64,000 nt of DNA. Origin: JBAXTE01 sp964653595 (GTDB taxonomy: Bacteria; Bacteroidota; Bacteroidia; Bacteroidales; WCHB1-69). The notes beneath the pieces were generated by a model, which saw only the letters and a list, made by a program, of their open reading frames with translations, had not been told where the DNA came from and searched no databases. Where the stretch lies: NCBI GenBank assembly GCA_964653595.1, contig CAZZHH010000008.1:1-64000 (forward strand), given 5' to 3'. Position 1 is the first letter of the stretch; the number at the start of each line of letters is the position of its first letter. Shown here in pieces: positions 7,287 to 16,073 of this stretch. A program made the translations under genes and the position numbers.

Positions 7287-9146
7287 ATGCATCATTTTGT
7301 CTTCAAGTTCCTAAAATATTGGCTTTTTTGGTTGCTATTATTTGCTTTTTATCGGTTGCTGTTTATTTTAGTTTATCTAAAACTCACCATTCCAGAGTTG
7401 ACTTCAGCAAGAGAGGCACTTTGGGCTTTCTATTATGCTTTGCCCTTGGATTTATCTATGACATCGTATCTTGTGACTGTGCCGATGTTTTTTAGTTTTA
7501 TACAAATTTTTTATCCTAAAAAATGGCTTTCATACGCGATTCATTGCCTTACAATCATTTTTATTTCAATTTATACCTTAATAAGTTTGGGGGAAATTGG
7601 AATTTATAATGAATGGAGGACGAAATTAAACTACAAGGCATTGGCCTATTTTCAACATCCTCAAGAGATTTTTAATTCCATATCCACCTTTTACTTTATC
7701 ACCCTTTTTATTGGATCTATCATACTAATCACTGCTTGGATATGGATTTATTTTAAATTTTATAATTTTTCAAAGAATCCATTCTCAGGAGCTTGGTATT
7801 ACAAATTGGTTTTTATTATCCTTATGCCAATATTTACCTTTTATTTTATGAGAGGTGGTTTTAAATCGGTACCAATTTCTCAAAGTCAATCATGGTACTC
7901 TAAAAATCTTTCTCTTAATGATGCCGCTGTTAATTCAGGGTGGAATCTTTTTCAAAATATGATCGATATGCAAATGATGCTAAAAGGGAATCCCTTTAAA
8001 ACATATCCGGATAATATTGCAAAACAACAAGTTGCCACTCTTCATCAAGTTGAAAAAGATACTACCATAAATGTTCTTAAAACGCAAAGACCCAATATCG
8101 TTTTAATCATCTTAGAAAGTTGGTCGGCAGATTTAATAGGTGCTATGGGAGATAATCATCAAATTACCCCAAATTTCGATAAATTAGCTTCTGAAGGGAT
8201 CTTGTTCGATAGTTTATATAGTAGCGGTAATAGATCGCAACAGGGTATGGCGTCTATTTTTAGCGGGTTTCCAGCAATTCCTATCACAACATTAACTGAA
8301 CACCCGGAAAAATATCACCGTTTACCAAGTTTGACAAAAAATCTCAATAAAGAAGGATATCTAACCTCTTTTTATTTTGGTGGACAGCTAATTTATGGGA
8401 ATATTAAGTCCTATTTAATGTTCAATCAATTTGCTCGAATTGTGGAGGGTCAGAATTTTAAATCATCTATTCCTAGAGGTAAATTAGGTATACATGATGA
8501 GTATTTGTATAAAAGAGTAATTATGGATTTGAAAAATGAACCACAACCGTTTTTTACTTCAATTTTCACTTTAAGTTCACATTCGCCTTACGACCAACCT
8601 ATCACAAATAAAATTAAATCCGTAGATGCAGAAGTAGATTTTGTGAATAGCGCATGGTACGCTGATTATGCTCTTGGAAGTTTTTTTGATGATGCTAAAA
8701 AACAACCATGGTACAATAATACTTTATTTATTTTAGTTGCGGATCATAGCCATGTGTCCCATCGAAAACATGATTTGCAAACATTCGAATATCATAGAAT
8801 CCCAATGTTACTTGTTGGTCCAACTATTCGTGATGAATATAAAGGAACACGCATTAGCAAGATATCTTCTCAAACTGATTTGCCAGCTACTTTACTGAAA
8901 CAGTTGAATTTGAATGCTAAAGAGTTTCCATGGTCAAAGAATCTTTTTAATCCTTATACTCCACAATTTGCCTATTTCGAGTCAAACGATGGTCTTGGCT
9001 GGAAAACCCTCGTGGGCTATTATGTCTTTAGTCACTTTCAAAACCAATACTTAGATAAGAAAATCGACCCTAAAGAAGAAGAAAAAACGATAAAAGAGGG
9101 ACGTTCATATTTGCAAGAAGTGTTCAGACAGTTTTTGGATTTTTAA
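7287..9146 (+). CDS. LTA synthase-like membrane sulfatase-family protein (phosphoglycerol-type transferase)
   Basis: The protein has about 619 residues. Five hydrophobic segments occupy the first ~195 residues, then a sulfatase/alkaline-phosphatase-fold domain faces outward. Metal and nucleophile motifs are visible: NIVLIILESW (Glu, near 270), SSGNRSQQG in the nucleophile position (Ser/Asn region, near 315), and ILVADHSH (Asp/His, near 485). The architecture is that of LtaS/OpgB/MdoB-like enzymes, which transfer phosphoglycerol or phosphoethanolamine to glycans or lipids. Bacteroidota lack classical lipoteichoic acid, so the acceptor is unknown. The start was chosen after the -7 box. It is a single-gene unit ending before a repeat-rich spacer. 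Confidence 0.85.
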   Translation: MHHFVFKFLKYWLFWLLLFAFYRLLFILVYLKLTIPELTSAREALWAFYYALPLDLSMTSYLVTVPMFFSFIQIFYPKKWLSYAIHCLTIIFISIYTLISLGEIGIYNEWRTKLNYKALAYFQHPQEIFNSISTFYFITLFIGSIILITAWIWIYFKFYNFSKNPFSGAWYYKLVFIILMPIFTFYFMRGGFKSVPISQSQSWYSKNLSLNDAAVNSGWNLFQNMIDMQMMLKGNPFKTYPDNIAKQQVATLHQVEKDTTINVLKTQRPNIVLIILESWSADLIGAMGDNHQITPNFDKLASEGILFDSLYSSGNRSQQGMASIFSGFPAIPITTLTEHPEKYHRLPSLTKNLNKEGYLTSFYFGGQLIYGNIKSYLMFNQFARIVEGQNFKSSIPRGKLGIHDEYLYKRVIMDLKNEPQPFFTSIFTLSSHSPYDQPITNKIKSVDAEVDFVNSAWYADYALGSFFDDAKKQPWYNNTLFILVADHSHVSHRKHDLQTFEYHRIPMLLVGPTIRDEYKGTRISKISSQTDLPATLLKQLNLNAKEFPWSKNLFNPYTPQFAYFESNDGLGWKTLVGYYVFSHFQNQYLDKKIDPKEEEKTIKEGRSYLQEVFRQFLDF

Positions 9147-9150
9147 AAAG

Positions 9151-9288
9151 TATGAATTAAGAATTAAGAAGCAAGAATTAAGAATACTTAGTGTTCAAAG
9201 AGGTAAAGGGTGCAAGGTGAATGGTGCAAGGTGAAGATTTTTTCCCTTCACCCTTCACCTTTTACCTTTTTGCCTTTCGCCCTTTACG
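9151..9288. repeat. Simple direct and inverted repeats between convergent genes
   Basis: Three copies of a GAATTAAGAA-type unit (9153-9184) are followed by repeats of AGGTGAA/GGTGCAA (9201-9236). Their complement, CTTCACCCTTCACCTTTTACC, continues to about 9288. The two halves can fold into a long imperfect hairpin and may terminate transcription from both sides. No gene is seen. Confidence 0.6.
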
Positions 9289-9314
9289 GACTTTATAGAC
9301 TTTTAGACTTTCGA

Positions 9315-10331
9315 CTAGACAAAAATTACTTCCGGAGAGAGTTTCACCTCAAAATTACTCCAAACATCCTCGATGATTGCGTTGGAAAGCGATACAATTT
9401 CTTCTCCTTTACCTCCGCCAAAATGGACCAAAATCAATGCTTGTTTTGTGTGGACTCCTACGTGACCTAATTGTTTTCCCTTCCATCCACATAATTCTAT
9501 CAGTTGCCCTGCTGCCAGCTTTTCCGTATTTTCGTTTACAGGGTAGGAGATGAGATGTGGGTATTGTTCTCTTAATTTGGATAAATGTTCTTTTGTGACA
9601 TACGGATTTTTGAAAAAGCTTCCTGCATTTCCTAACTCTTTAACATCGGGAAGTTTTGAACGACGAATCTCTTTCACGATTTCTGAAACATCTTTAATCG
9701 TTGGTGACGCAATCCCTTTTCTGGTAAGTTCCTGCGAAATAGCTCCATAGCTGGTGTTGAGTTGATGGATTTTGGTGAGTTTGAAAGCCACATCGGTGAT
9801 GATTATCTTGTCCTTTAACTCATGTTTAAAAATACTATCTCTATAACCGTAATTGCAGTCGCTGTTTTCAATGATTTTAAATTCCCCGGTTTCAAGATCA
9901 AAATAACGGATGGCTTGCAGTGTGTCGCAGATTTCTACTCCATAAGCTCCGATGTTCTGAACCGCACAACTCCCACACAAGCCTGGGATCAGTGCCAGAT
10001 TTTCGATGCCTCCATAGTTCAAATCTACCATTTTGTAGACAAACTCTTCCCATACTTCACCGGCAGCAACTGTGACGATGACGTTCGAAGCATCTTCAGC
10101 AACAATGTCAAAGCCTTTATTCATCATCCGGATGATTAATCCATCATAGTCTTTTGTGAAAAGCACATTGCTACCACCTCCTAGAATGAAAAAAGGGTTG
10201 TTTAGTAACCTGCCATCCTCATAGAGTTCAACTAGTTCAGAATCCGTAGTAATTTCGGTATATTGCTTTGCTATGGCTTCAAAACCGAAAGTGTTATGAG
10301 GTTTTAGATTGTAGTTTTCGAGGATGTTCAT
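9315..10331 (-). CDS. murB: UDP-N-acetylenolpyruvoylglucosamine reductase MurB
   Basis: The protein has 338 residues and is a FAD-dependent reductase of cytoplasmic peptidoglycan precursor synthesis, turning enolpyruvyl-UDP-GlcNAc into UDP-MurNAc. Visible marks are NTFGFEA at the N terminus, the FAD-binding ILGGGSNVLF, the IPGLCGSCAVQNIGAYG block, YGYRDSIF with the active-site Ser, NAGSFFKNP, and the terminal SPEVIFV with a catalytic Glu. It is the longer E. coli-like form. An ATA/ATG-rich extension to 10373 is possible, but the -7 box at 10346-10353 lies inside it, so I place the start at 10331. It is divergent from the glycosyltransferase gene at 10480. Confidence 0.95.
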   Translation of the reverse strand: MNILENYNLKPHNTFGFEAIAKQYTEITTDSELVELYEDGRLLNNPFFILGGGSNVLFTKDYDGLIIRMMNKGFDIVAEDASNVIVTVAAGEVWEEFVYKMVDLNYGGIENLALIPGLCGSCAVQNIGAYGVEICDTLQAIRYFDLETGEFKIIENSDCNYGYRDSIFKHELKDKIIITDVAFKLTKIHQLNTSYGAISQELTRKGIASPTIKDVSEIVKEIRRSKLPDVKELGNAGSFFKNPYVTKEHLSKLREQYPHLISYPVNENTEKLAAGQLIELCGWKGKQLGHVGVHTKQALILVHFGGGKGEEIVSLSNAIIEDVWSNFEVKLSPEVIFV

Positions 10332-10345
10332 TTGTTTGTTTTTTG

Positions 10346-10353
10346 CAAAGATA
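10346..10353 (-). promoter_or_regulatory. -7 box of murB
   Basis: Minus-strand TATCTTTG fits TAnnTTTG and stands 14 bases before the murB ATG, giving a very short leader. Confidence 0.6.
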
Positions 10354-10407
10354 GGGATTTTGATAATTTGCATTTAGATTGATCATAATAATTTTACCCT
10401 TTATTTG

Positions 10408-10415
10408 TATCTTTG
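10408..10415 (+). promoter_or_regulatory. -7 box of the glycosyltransferase pair
   Basis: TATCTTTG fits TAnnTTTG, about 65 bases before the GTG at 10480 and 29 bases before the TTG at 10444. Confidence 0.55.
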
Positions 10416-10479
10416 CGTCACAACCTATGCAATATTTTTTTGATTGTATGGTTTAGATTTTTTAAAACTAAATAAAAAA

Positions 10480-11634
10480 GTGAATAAAAAGAGGGTAATC
10501 GTCTCCGTTACAAACGACTTGGCAACCGATCAGAGGGTGGCACGCTCATGCAGTGTTTTTCATGATATGGGGTGGGAAGTGGTTCTGGTAGGACGGATTT
10601 TGCCCAACAGCATGACGATAAACAGAGATTACCGTTGTGTACGATTTAATCTCCCTTTTCGCAGAGGAGCGCAATTTTATGCTGTGTACAACATTCGTCT
10701 CTTCTTTTTCTTATTGTTTACCCGTTGTGATCTGCTTTTTTCGAACGATTTGGATACCTTGTTGCCAAATTTTCTGATTTCCCGGCTTAAACGCAAACCG
10801 CTCCTTTACGACAGTCATGAATATTTTACAGAAGTGCCCGAAATTCAGGGGCGCACATTTGTAAAAAAAACCTGGCAATCGATTGAAAAAATCTGTTTGT
10901 CGCGGATGAAATCGATGATTACGGTGAATGAATCCATTGCAAAATTGTTCAGAGAGAAATATAAAATTCAGGTAGCAGTCATTCGGAATGTACCATTAAA
11001 ATCAAACAATTTAGATATCCCTTCAAAATCTGCATTGGGATTGCCAGAAGATAAAAAGATTGTGATTTTACAGGGTGCAGGGATCAATATTCATCGAGGT
11101 GCGGAAGAAGCTGTGGAGGCCATGAAATTTGTTGACAACGCTATCCTTTTGATCGTCGGTAGTGGTGATGTGGTGCCTGCACTGAAAGAATATGTGATTG
11201 CCAATGATTTGTCGGAAAAAGTATGGTTTGTGGGAAAAGTGCCAGCCGATCAATTGCGAAAATTTTCCTCCGTGGCTGATATCGGCCTTTCGTTAGATAA
11301 GCCGTTGAATGTTAATTATGAATACAGTCTTCCCAATAAATTATTTGATTATATTCAGGCTGGGATAGCTGTTTTGGCTTCCGATTTAGTGGAGGTGGCA
11401 AAAATCGTCCACCATTATCAGGTGGGAGAGTTGCTAGCAGAACATAAACCTGAGATTATTGCCAATTACATGCAAAATATACTTTCCAATCAGAAATTGT
11501 TGGACACTTATAAGTCAAATGCACGCAAAGCAGCCGAATCCCTTTGTTGGGATCATGAAAAGAGTATATTGGAAAAGATTATCAATGATGTTCAAACAAA
11601 AATCGAAAACTCAATTAAAAGCAGTAAGAAATGA
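10480..11634 (+). CDS. Glycosyltransferase, GT4-like (GT-B fold)
   Basis: The protein has about 384 residues. The N-terminal Rossmann half begins NKKRVIVSVTNDLATDQRV and includes LLYDSHEYFTEVPE. The C-terminal half has the nucleotide-sugar site, with VILQGAGINIHRGAEE and YSLPNKLFDYIQAG near residues 285-300. It should transfer a sugar from an activated donor to a cell-surface glycan in the cytoplasm. The start could be the TTG at 10444 or the GTG at 10480. I prefer GTG because homologues of this type begin at the KKRVIVSVTND strand. The stop overlaps the next glycosyltransferase start (ATGA). Base composition is visibly richer in G and C than in the gene that follows. Confidence 0.85.
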   Translation: MNKKRVIVSVTNDLATDQRVARSCSVFHDMGWEVVLVGRILPNSMTINRDYRCVRFNLPFRRGAQFYAVYNIRLFFFLLFTRCDLLFSNDLDTLLPNFLISRLKRKPLLYDSHEYFTEVPEIQGRTFVKKTWQSIEKICLSRMKSMITVNESIAKLFREKYKIQVAVIRNVPLKSNNLDIPSKSALGLPEDKKIVILQGAGINIHRGAEEAVEAMKFVDNAILLIVGSGDVVPALKEYVIANDLSEKVWFVGKVPADQLRKFSSVADIGLSLDKPLNVNYEYSLPNKLFDYIQAGIAVLASDLVEVAKIVHHYQVGELLAEHKPEIIANYMQNILSNQKLLDTYKSNARKAAESLCWDHEKSILEKIINDVQTKIENSIKSSKK

Positions 11635-12542
11635 TCTCAATTTGCATCCCAATATATAATTTTGATGTACGACAACTGGTCGAAACGTTAGCTTACCAGA
11701 TTGAATCTTTAGAAATTCCCTTTGAATTGGTGTTGATAGACGATTGTTCATCAGATGTTTATCGCGAGATCAACCAGAGGATCTGTGAACAGTTTACATA
11801 CATATTACTGCCAGAAAACATTGGTAGGTCGAAAATTCGAAATCTTTTTTTAAAACATACAAAATTCGATTATCTGCTATTTCTTGATTGTGATTCCATA
11901 GTTCAGAAATCCGATTTTCTAGAAAGCTATTTAAAATCTATTAATCCTCACAATTTGGTGATTTGTGGCGGAAGAAAATATCCTTCTGCATGTCCAGATA
12001 AAAGTAGATCTTTACGTTGGAACTATGGAATTAAACGTGAGTCTCAAGATGTATTCAAAAGACGAGAAAATCCAAATAGGTCTTTTATGACGAACAATTT
12101 TTTGATACACCGAGATTTGTTTTTTCAAATACCTTTTGATGAAACATTAAGTGGTTATGGTCATGAAGATACCTTGATGGGTTACTTTTTAAAATGCAAG
12201 AGTGTTGAAATTTTTCATATAGAAAATCCTATTTTAAATGGAGATATTGAAACAAATATTCATTTTATAGAGAAAACCGAACAAGGCATCGTAAATTTAT
12301 CCTTCATTGCTCAAAAAATGGAATTCGATCGGAATTTTACCGAAGATATTTCTTTGTTAAAAGCTTATTTATGGATTAAAAAGTACAAGCTTTTACCTCT
12401 TTATAATCTGTTATTTTTCTGGTTTAAAAAGAGGTTGAAATTATTGTTGAAAAAAGGTAATTCGAAATTGATATTCTTTGATTTATATAAGTTAGGGTTG
12501 TTTGCAGAATCGATTAAATCAGAAAAACTTACTCAGAAATGA
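11631..12542 (+). CDS. Glycosyltransferase family 2
   Basis: The protein has 303 residues and a GT-A fold. The nucleotide-binding strand MISICIPIYNF is followed by IDDCSS (37-41), and LFLDCDS carries the DxD metal site at 86-88. The acceptor half contains GYGHEDTLMGY. The C-terminal ~60 residues are basic and hydrophobic and may attach to the membrane. It overlaps the GT4 gene by 4 bases, so both are likely translated together and build the same polysaccharide. Its 3' end overlaps the convergent gene at 12529 by 14 bases. Confidence 0.85.
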   Translation: MISICIPIYNFDVRQLVETLAYQIESLEIPFELVLIDDCSSDVYREINQRICEQFTYILLPENIGRSKIRNLFLKHTKFDYLLFLDCDSIVQKSDFLESYLKSINPHNLVICGGRKYPSACPDKSRSLRWNYGIKRESQDVFKRRENPNRSFMTNNFLIHRDLFFQIPFDETLSGYGHEDTLMGYFLKCKSVEIFHIENPILNGDIETNIHFIEKTEQGIVNLSFIAQKMEFDRNFTEDISLLKAYLWIKKYKLLPLYNLLFFWFKKRLKLLLKKGNSKLIFFDLYKLGLFAESIKSEKLTQK

Positions 12543-13386
12543 GATCGTAAAGTTTGACACATAATTTTTCTAAATGTTCATTTTCTTCATTTCTGAACGA
12601 TTTGATGAGCCCATATAATATCTTACCAATAATCTCTTGTGGAGTGGCAACTTTTATAACATTAGTTTCTTTATTTTTTGTGCCAAAATCTAATTGATGA
12701 TTGCCAACAAAAGAAATTTTATTGCTAAAAATAAGATAAAATAGTATATGTTCGGTTTCGGGAAAATCCACAAACTTTATCTCTGGGTTTAAATATCCTA
12801 ATACCGAATATTCAAATACATTTAATCCAAACAAATCGATATTTAACAAACGAGCAATTTCTTGGAAAAGAATGGTTGCTGCGGTTGGAGCAACTGTATG
12901 ATGATCTATTATGCTAGAAATCAAGTATGAAGATGATTTGTTATTGTCGGAAATGGGAAGATGAAATTTTATTTTTTTCTGAAATAGAAATGCAAGTATA
13001 TTACATTTTTCGAGAGTAGATAGGTTGTCGTTCATCTCTTTCCAAGAGTCAAACCTCAGTTTGTTAACGAAATCTAACGTTTTTTCTAAATTAAACTGTG
13101 GATTACACATTTCATCGATGCAAAACCAGGCTTCCAGAACTTTTGGGTTGTCTTCGTTTTTCCATTTTTGAAAGAAGGAGATAGTTTCGTGTTCTATAAT
13201 CGAAGCAGAGATGTTTTTAATTCTATCTTGGATAAGTTCATCTAACGACAAACTCCAATGATCTTCCATGAGAGAAATGGTCTTTTTCCCCGTTTTGGAT
13301 AGTGCAGATATGATGTTTTCAGCAATAGCAACATCTGGATCATCTAGCATTTTAATTAATGAAACAATCTCTTTTTCGCTTAACAT
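12529..13386 (-). CDS. Conserved protein, SirB1/transglutaminase-core-2-like (tentative)
   Basis: The protein has 285 residues and no signal peptide. The N-terminal part looks like a short helical HEAT-like region (LLDDPDVAIAENIISALSKTG). The block HHTVAPTAATILFQEIARLLNIDLFGLNV resembles the part of SirB1-type transglutaminase-like proteins that follows their core. The catalytic Cys/His/Asp set is not convincingly present, so it may be inactive or only distantly related. It follows the nucleoside phosphorylase gene by 3 bases and probably shares its transcript. The function is unknown. Confidence 0.6.
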   Translation of the reverse strand: MLSEKEIVSLIKMLDDPDVAIAENIISALSKTGKKTISLMEDHWSLSLDELIQDRIKNISASIIEHETISFFQKWKNEDNPKVLEAWFCIDEMCNPQFNLEKTLDFVNKLRFDSWKEMNDNLSTLEKCNILAFLFQKKIKFHLPISDNNKSSSYLISSIIDHHTVAPTAATILFQEIARLLNIDLFGLNVFEYSVLGYLNPEIKFVDFPETEHILFYLIFSNKISFVGNHQLDFGTKNKETNVIKVATPQEIIGKILYGLIKSFRNEENEHLEKLCVKLYDLISE

Positions 13387-13389
13387 ATT

Positions 13390-14256
13390 TTATTTTGTGA
13401 GTCGTTCAAGAACTGTGTTTATAAGATTGTCCATTGCTGGGTGATAATCTTTGCTGAAATCTTTGGTTGCTCTATTTGCAATTGCAACACAAATTGTAAG
13501 AGCATTGTGTCCCATAGCTTTGCTTAATCCGTATAGGGCAGAGGTTTCCATTTCTAAATTTGTAATTTTGAAATTGTTAAACGAAAACGATTGGAATAAA
13601 TCGTTTATATCTGGTCTTGCAACTGGAAGTCGGACAGCTCTTCCCTGTGGACCATAAAAGCCAGGGGCAGTAGCGGTTATTCCTAAGTTCATGTCAAAAG
13701 CTACTTTGTCTAACAAACTTTTTGATGCTTCTACCACGTAAGGGGATGGCCAATTTGAATTCCAATTAGTGTGTTGCATGATTGCTTTGGTAATTTGAGT
13801 GTTGTCCACCTCTGGAGTGTCGTAAAACCACAGTAATCCATCGATACCAAAACCAAAAGCAGATGCAATATATGAATTAACGTCTGTCTCAGGCTGAAGT
13901 GCGCCACATGTGCCCAAACGAATCAAGTTTAAACTACGATGATCTTTTTTAATATCCCGTGTGTTGAAATCTATATTTGCTAATGCATCAAGCTCCGTGA
14001 CAACGATGTCAATATTGTCGGTTCCCATACCAGTGGACATCACAGAAATTCTTTTTCCATTTTTTACCCCCGTATGTGTATGAATCTCTCTATTTGAACG
14101 CTTAAACTCAATAGTGTCAAATTTTGAAGATACATTTTCAACTCTATTTGGATCACCTACTAATATAATGGTATCAGCAATTTCACTGGGATTTAAATTT
14201 AAATGATAAATGTTCCCATTTTGTTGAAGAGGTAGTTCTGATATTTTAATAGCCAT
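13390..14256 (-). CDS. Nucleoside phosphorylase, uridine phosphorylase-like
   Basis: The protein has 288 residues and is a PNP/UDP family phosphorylase of nucleoside salvage. Family marks are ILVGDPNRV (phosphate site, ~31-39), VMSTGMGTDN (~72-81), RLGTCGALQPE (~112-122) and LEMETSALYGL (ribose-binding Glu and Met, ~234). It cleaves a nucleoside with phosphate to base and ribose-1-phosphate. Uridine is most likely, but purine or mixed specificity is possible. It is transcribed from its own -7 box and is followed after 3 bases by the transglutaminase-like gene. Confidence 0.88.
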   Translation of the reverse strand: MAIKISELPLQQNGNIYHLNLNPSEIADTIILVGDPNRVENVSSKFDTIEFKRSNREIHTHTGVKNGKRISVMSTGMGTDNIDIVVTELDALANIDFNTRDIKKDHRSLNLIRLGTCGALQPETDVNSYIASAFGFGIDGLLWFYDTPEVDNTQITKAIMQHTNWNSNWPSPYVVEASKSLLDKVAFDMNLGITATAPGFYGPQGRAVRLPVARPDINDLFQSFSFNNFKITNLEMETSALYGLSKAMGHNALTICVAIANRATKDFSKDYHPAMDNLINTVLERLTK

Positions 14257-14278
14257 AATTCAATCTGTTTTTGTTTCG

Positions 14279-14286
14279 CAAATATA
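14279..14286 (-). promoter_or_regulatory. -7 box of the nucleoside phosphorylase gene
   Basis: Minus-strand TATATTTG fits TAnnTTTG, 22 bases before the ATG at 14256. Confidence 0.6.
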
Positions 14287-14357
14287 TGAAAAAAAAATAT
14301 TTTTTTTACTAAACAACAAATATATCCTTTTTATTGTTAACTTGCTGATTATTTCAG

Positions 14358-14365
14358 TATTTTTG
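14358..14365 (+). promoter_or_regulatory. -7 box of the universal stress protein gene
   Basis: TATTTTTG fits TAnnTTTG, with TTG at 14334-14336 about 21 bases upstream. The start codon is at 14408. Confidence 0.6.
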
Positions 14366-14407
14366 TAGTAAAGATTTTTTTTAATAAATTATAAAAACAA
14401 TAATATT

Positions 14408-15298
14408 ATGTTGCCAAAAAATTTAATTTTAGTTCCTACAGACTTTTCAAGTCGATCTTTGTTAGCTCTGGATCAAGCAATTGCAATATCTAAAAAAGGT
14501 GAATCCGAAATTATGCTATTATATGTAATTCATAATGACAATAAGACATTTGGCTTTATCACTGACATTTTTACGGCAGAAGAAAATGAATTGATTCGAG
14601 ATAAAGTTGAAAAACAAATATGGTCAAAACTAGATGCACTAATCGAAGAGAAGAAAGATTGTGGTGTAGTTATTAAAGCGATGATTGCAAAGGGTAAGGC
14701 TTACGATAAAATTGTAGAAATAGCTTCCAGTCTTAATGCCCAACTTATTGTAGTTGGAAGCAATAGTAGCAACTTAAATGAAAACATTGGATTTTTAGGT
14801 TCAAATACTTCCCGAATCATTCGTTCATCTGAAGTGCCTGTAATTACAGTGAGTGAAAAAATTGCAACCGAAATTAAAACCATTATTCTTCCTCTCGATT
14901 TATCTAAAGAAACCCAACAGAAAGTTGCTAAAGCTATACGTTTTGCCAGGATTTTTAATGCCAAAATTAAAATTGTTTCTGCTCTGTTAACTAACGATCC
15001 AGATATCGTTAAAAAACTAACCATCCAAATGAATGTTGTACATAAATTCGTATCTCAAAATTATGATAATTGTACCGCTGATTTTGTCTTTGGTGTTGAA
15101 AAAGAAGATACTCTAGGTGGGTTGATTATGAAATTTGCAAAAGATAAAAATGGTGATATTATAGCTATTATGACGCAACAAGAGAATAAATTAGCGAAAT
15201 TTTTCATGGGCCAAACTGCTATGGATATTGTCTTTAATTCTGATATTCCTGTTTTATCGATAACACCAAAAGAGCTAAATATATCTTCATACAGATAA
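14408..15298 (+). CDS. Tandem universal stress protein (UspA family)
   Basis: The protein has 296 residues in two Usp domains. Domain 1 begins NLILVPTDFSSRS and contains the nucleotide-binding tail IVVGSNSSN followed by GFLGSNTSRI and VPVITV. Domain 2 begins about residue 155 (IKTIILPLDLSKET) and ends IPVLSITP. Domain 1 keeps a near-consensus ATP loop, while domain 2 is degenerate (AIMTQQENKLAKFFMGQTAMDIV). It is cytoplasmic and probably a stress or nucleotide-responsive factor. It is a single gene with its own promoter. Confidence 0.9.
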   Translation: MLPKNLILVPTDFSSRSLLALDQAIAISKKGESEIMLLYVIHNDNKTFGFITDIFTAEENELIRDKVEKQIWSKLDALIEEKKDCGVVIKAMIAKGKAYDKIVEIASSLNAQLIVVGSNSSNLNENIGFLGSNTSRIIRSSEVPVITVSEKIATEIKTIILPLDLSKETQQKVAKAIRFARIFNAKIKIVSALLTNDPDIVKKLTIQMNVVHKFVSQNYDNCTADFVFGVEKEDTLGGLIMKFAKDKNGDIIAIMTQQENKLAKFFMGQTAMDIVFNSDIPVLSITPKELNISSYR

Positions 15299-15406
15299 TA
15301 ATTTGTTTCTTGGTTAAATACGAATATCTTGTTCTTTGAATAAACCAAATCATCTCAATTGTTAACAGTATTACTAAATATACTTTAACCGATATTACTT
15401 GAAATT

Positions 15407-16021
15407 ATGTGTATGAGGAAAACTGTATTCTTTGCTGTTTTTTTTATTTCTTTTTTTCCTTTTATGGATGTGAAAGCACAATTACCTATATGGTTTGATG
15501 GGGCTATTGGTATTGCCATTCCTAGCGGTGGTAAACATTTTAATGTTCAAAAAACACATTTTCCGGGACCATCCTTTTATTTTCTTGGACAAACTGCCTG
15601 GAACAATAATTGGTTTGGATTAGATTCATTGATATTAGGTGGCGAATTATCAACTCATTATATCAACGCTTACAATAACCTCGACGAACAAGACATTCGA
15701 TTAAATTCTCTTTTTGTAAACCTAAGTCGTTATTTTTCAATAAAAGATTATCAGCCATTTTGTAACGTTAGTGCTGGTCTTAGTACGATGAATTCTTCTG
15801 CAGGTAATTTTGTGATTTCTATGGGTGGGGCAATTAGAGGAGGAGTTTATTTAAAAAAACAAAAATTTTCTCCAGGTATTAGCTTAGGCTATAATGCTCC
15901 TTGGATTGCATATAGAAATACACTTACCGGTTTTTGGGAAATTTCTCTTCATCTTAGAACTTTGTCAGGATTTAAATTTCCTAAAAAACAACTACAAAAA
16001 CCGTCCTATTCTTCGGAATAG
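15407..16021 (+). CDS. Secreted or outer-membrane protein of unknown function
   Basis: The protein has 204 residues. A signal peptide with cleavage after DVKAQ (about residue 24) is followed by alternating aromatic and glycine-rich strands (GLSTMNSSAGNFVISMGGAIRGGVYL), suggesting a small beta-barrel or beta-sandwich at the outer membrane. A second ATG at 15413 is equally good as a start. I do not recognise the family. It precedes the GT9 gene by 52 bases on the same strand. Confidence 0.65.
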   Translation: MCMRKTVFFAVFFISFFPFMDVKAQLPIWFDGAIGIAIPSGGKHFNVQKTHFPGPSFYFLGQTAWNNNWFGLDSLILGGELSTHYINAYNNLDEQDIRLNSLFVNLSRYFSIKDYQPFCNVSAGLSTMNSSAGNFVISMGGAIRGGVYLKKQKFSPGISLGYNAPWIAYRNTLTGFWEISLHLRTLSGFKFPKKQLQKPSYSSE

Positions 16022-16073
16022 CTCATTTTGGATATTTTTTAACTTCTGATTTGATTAAAAAAAGCAAAATAGA

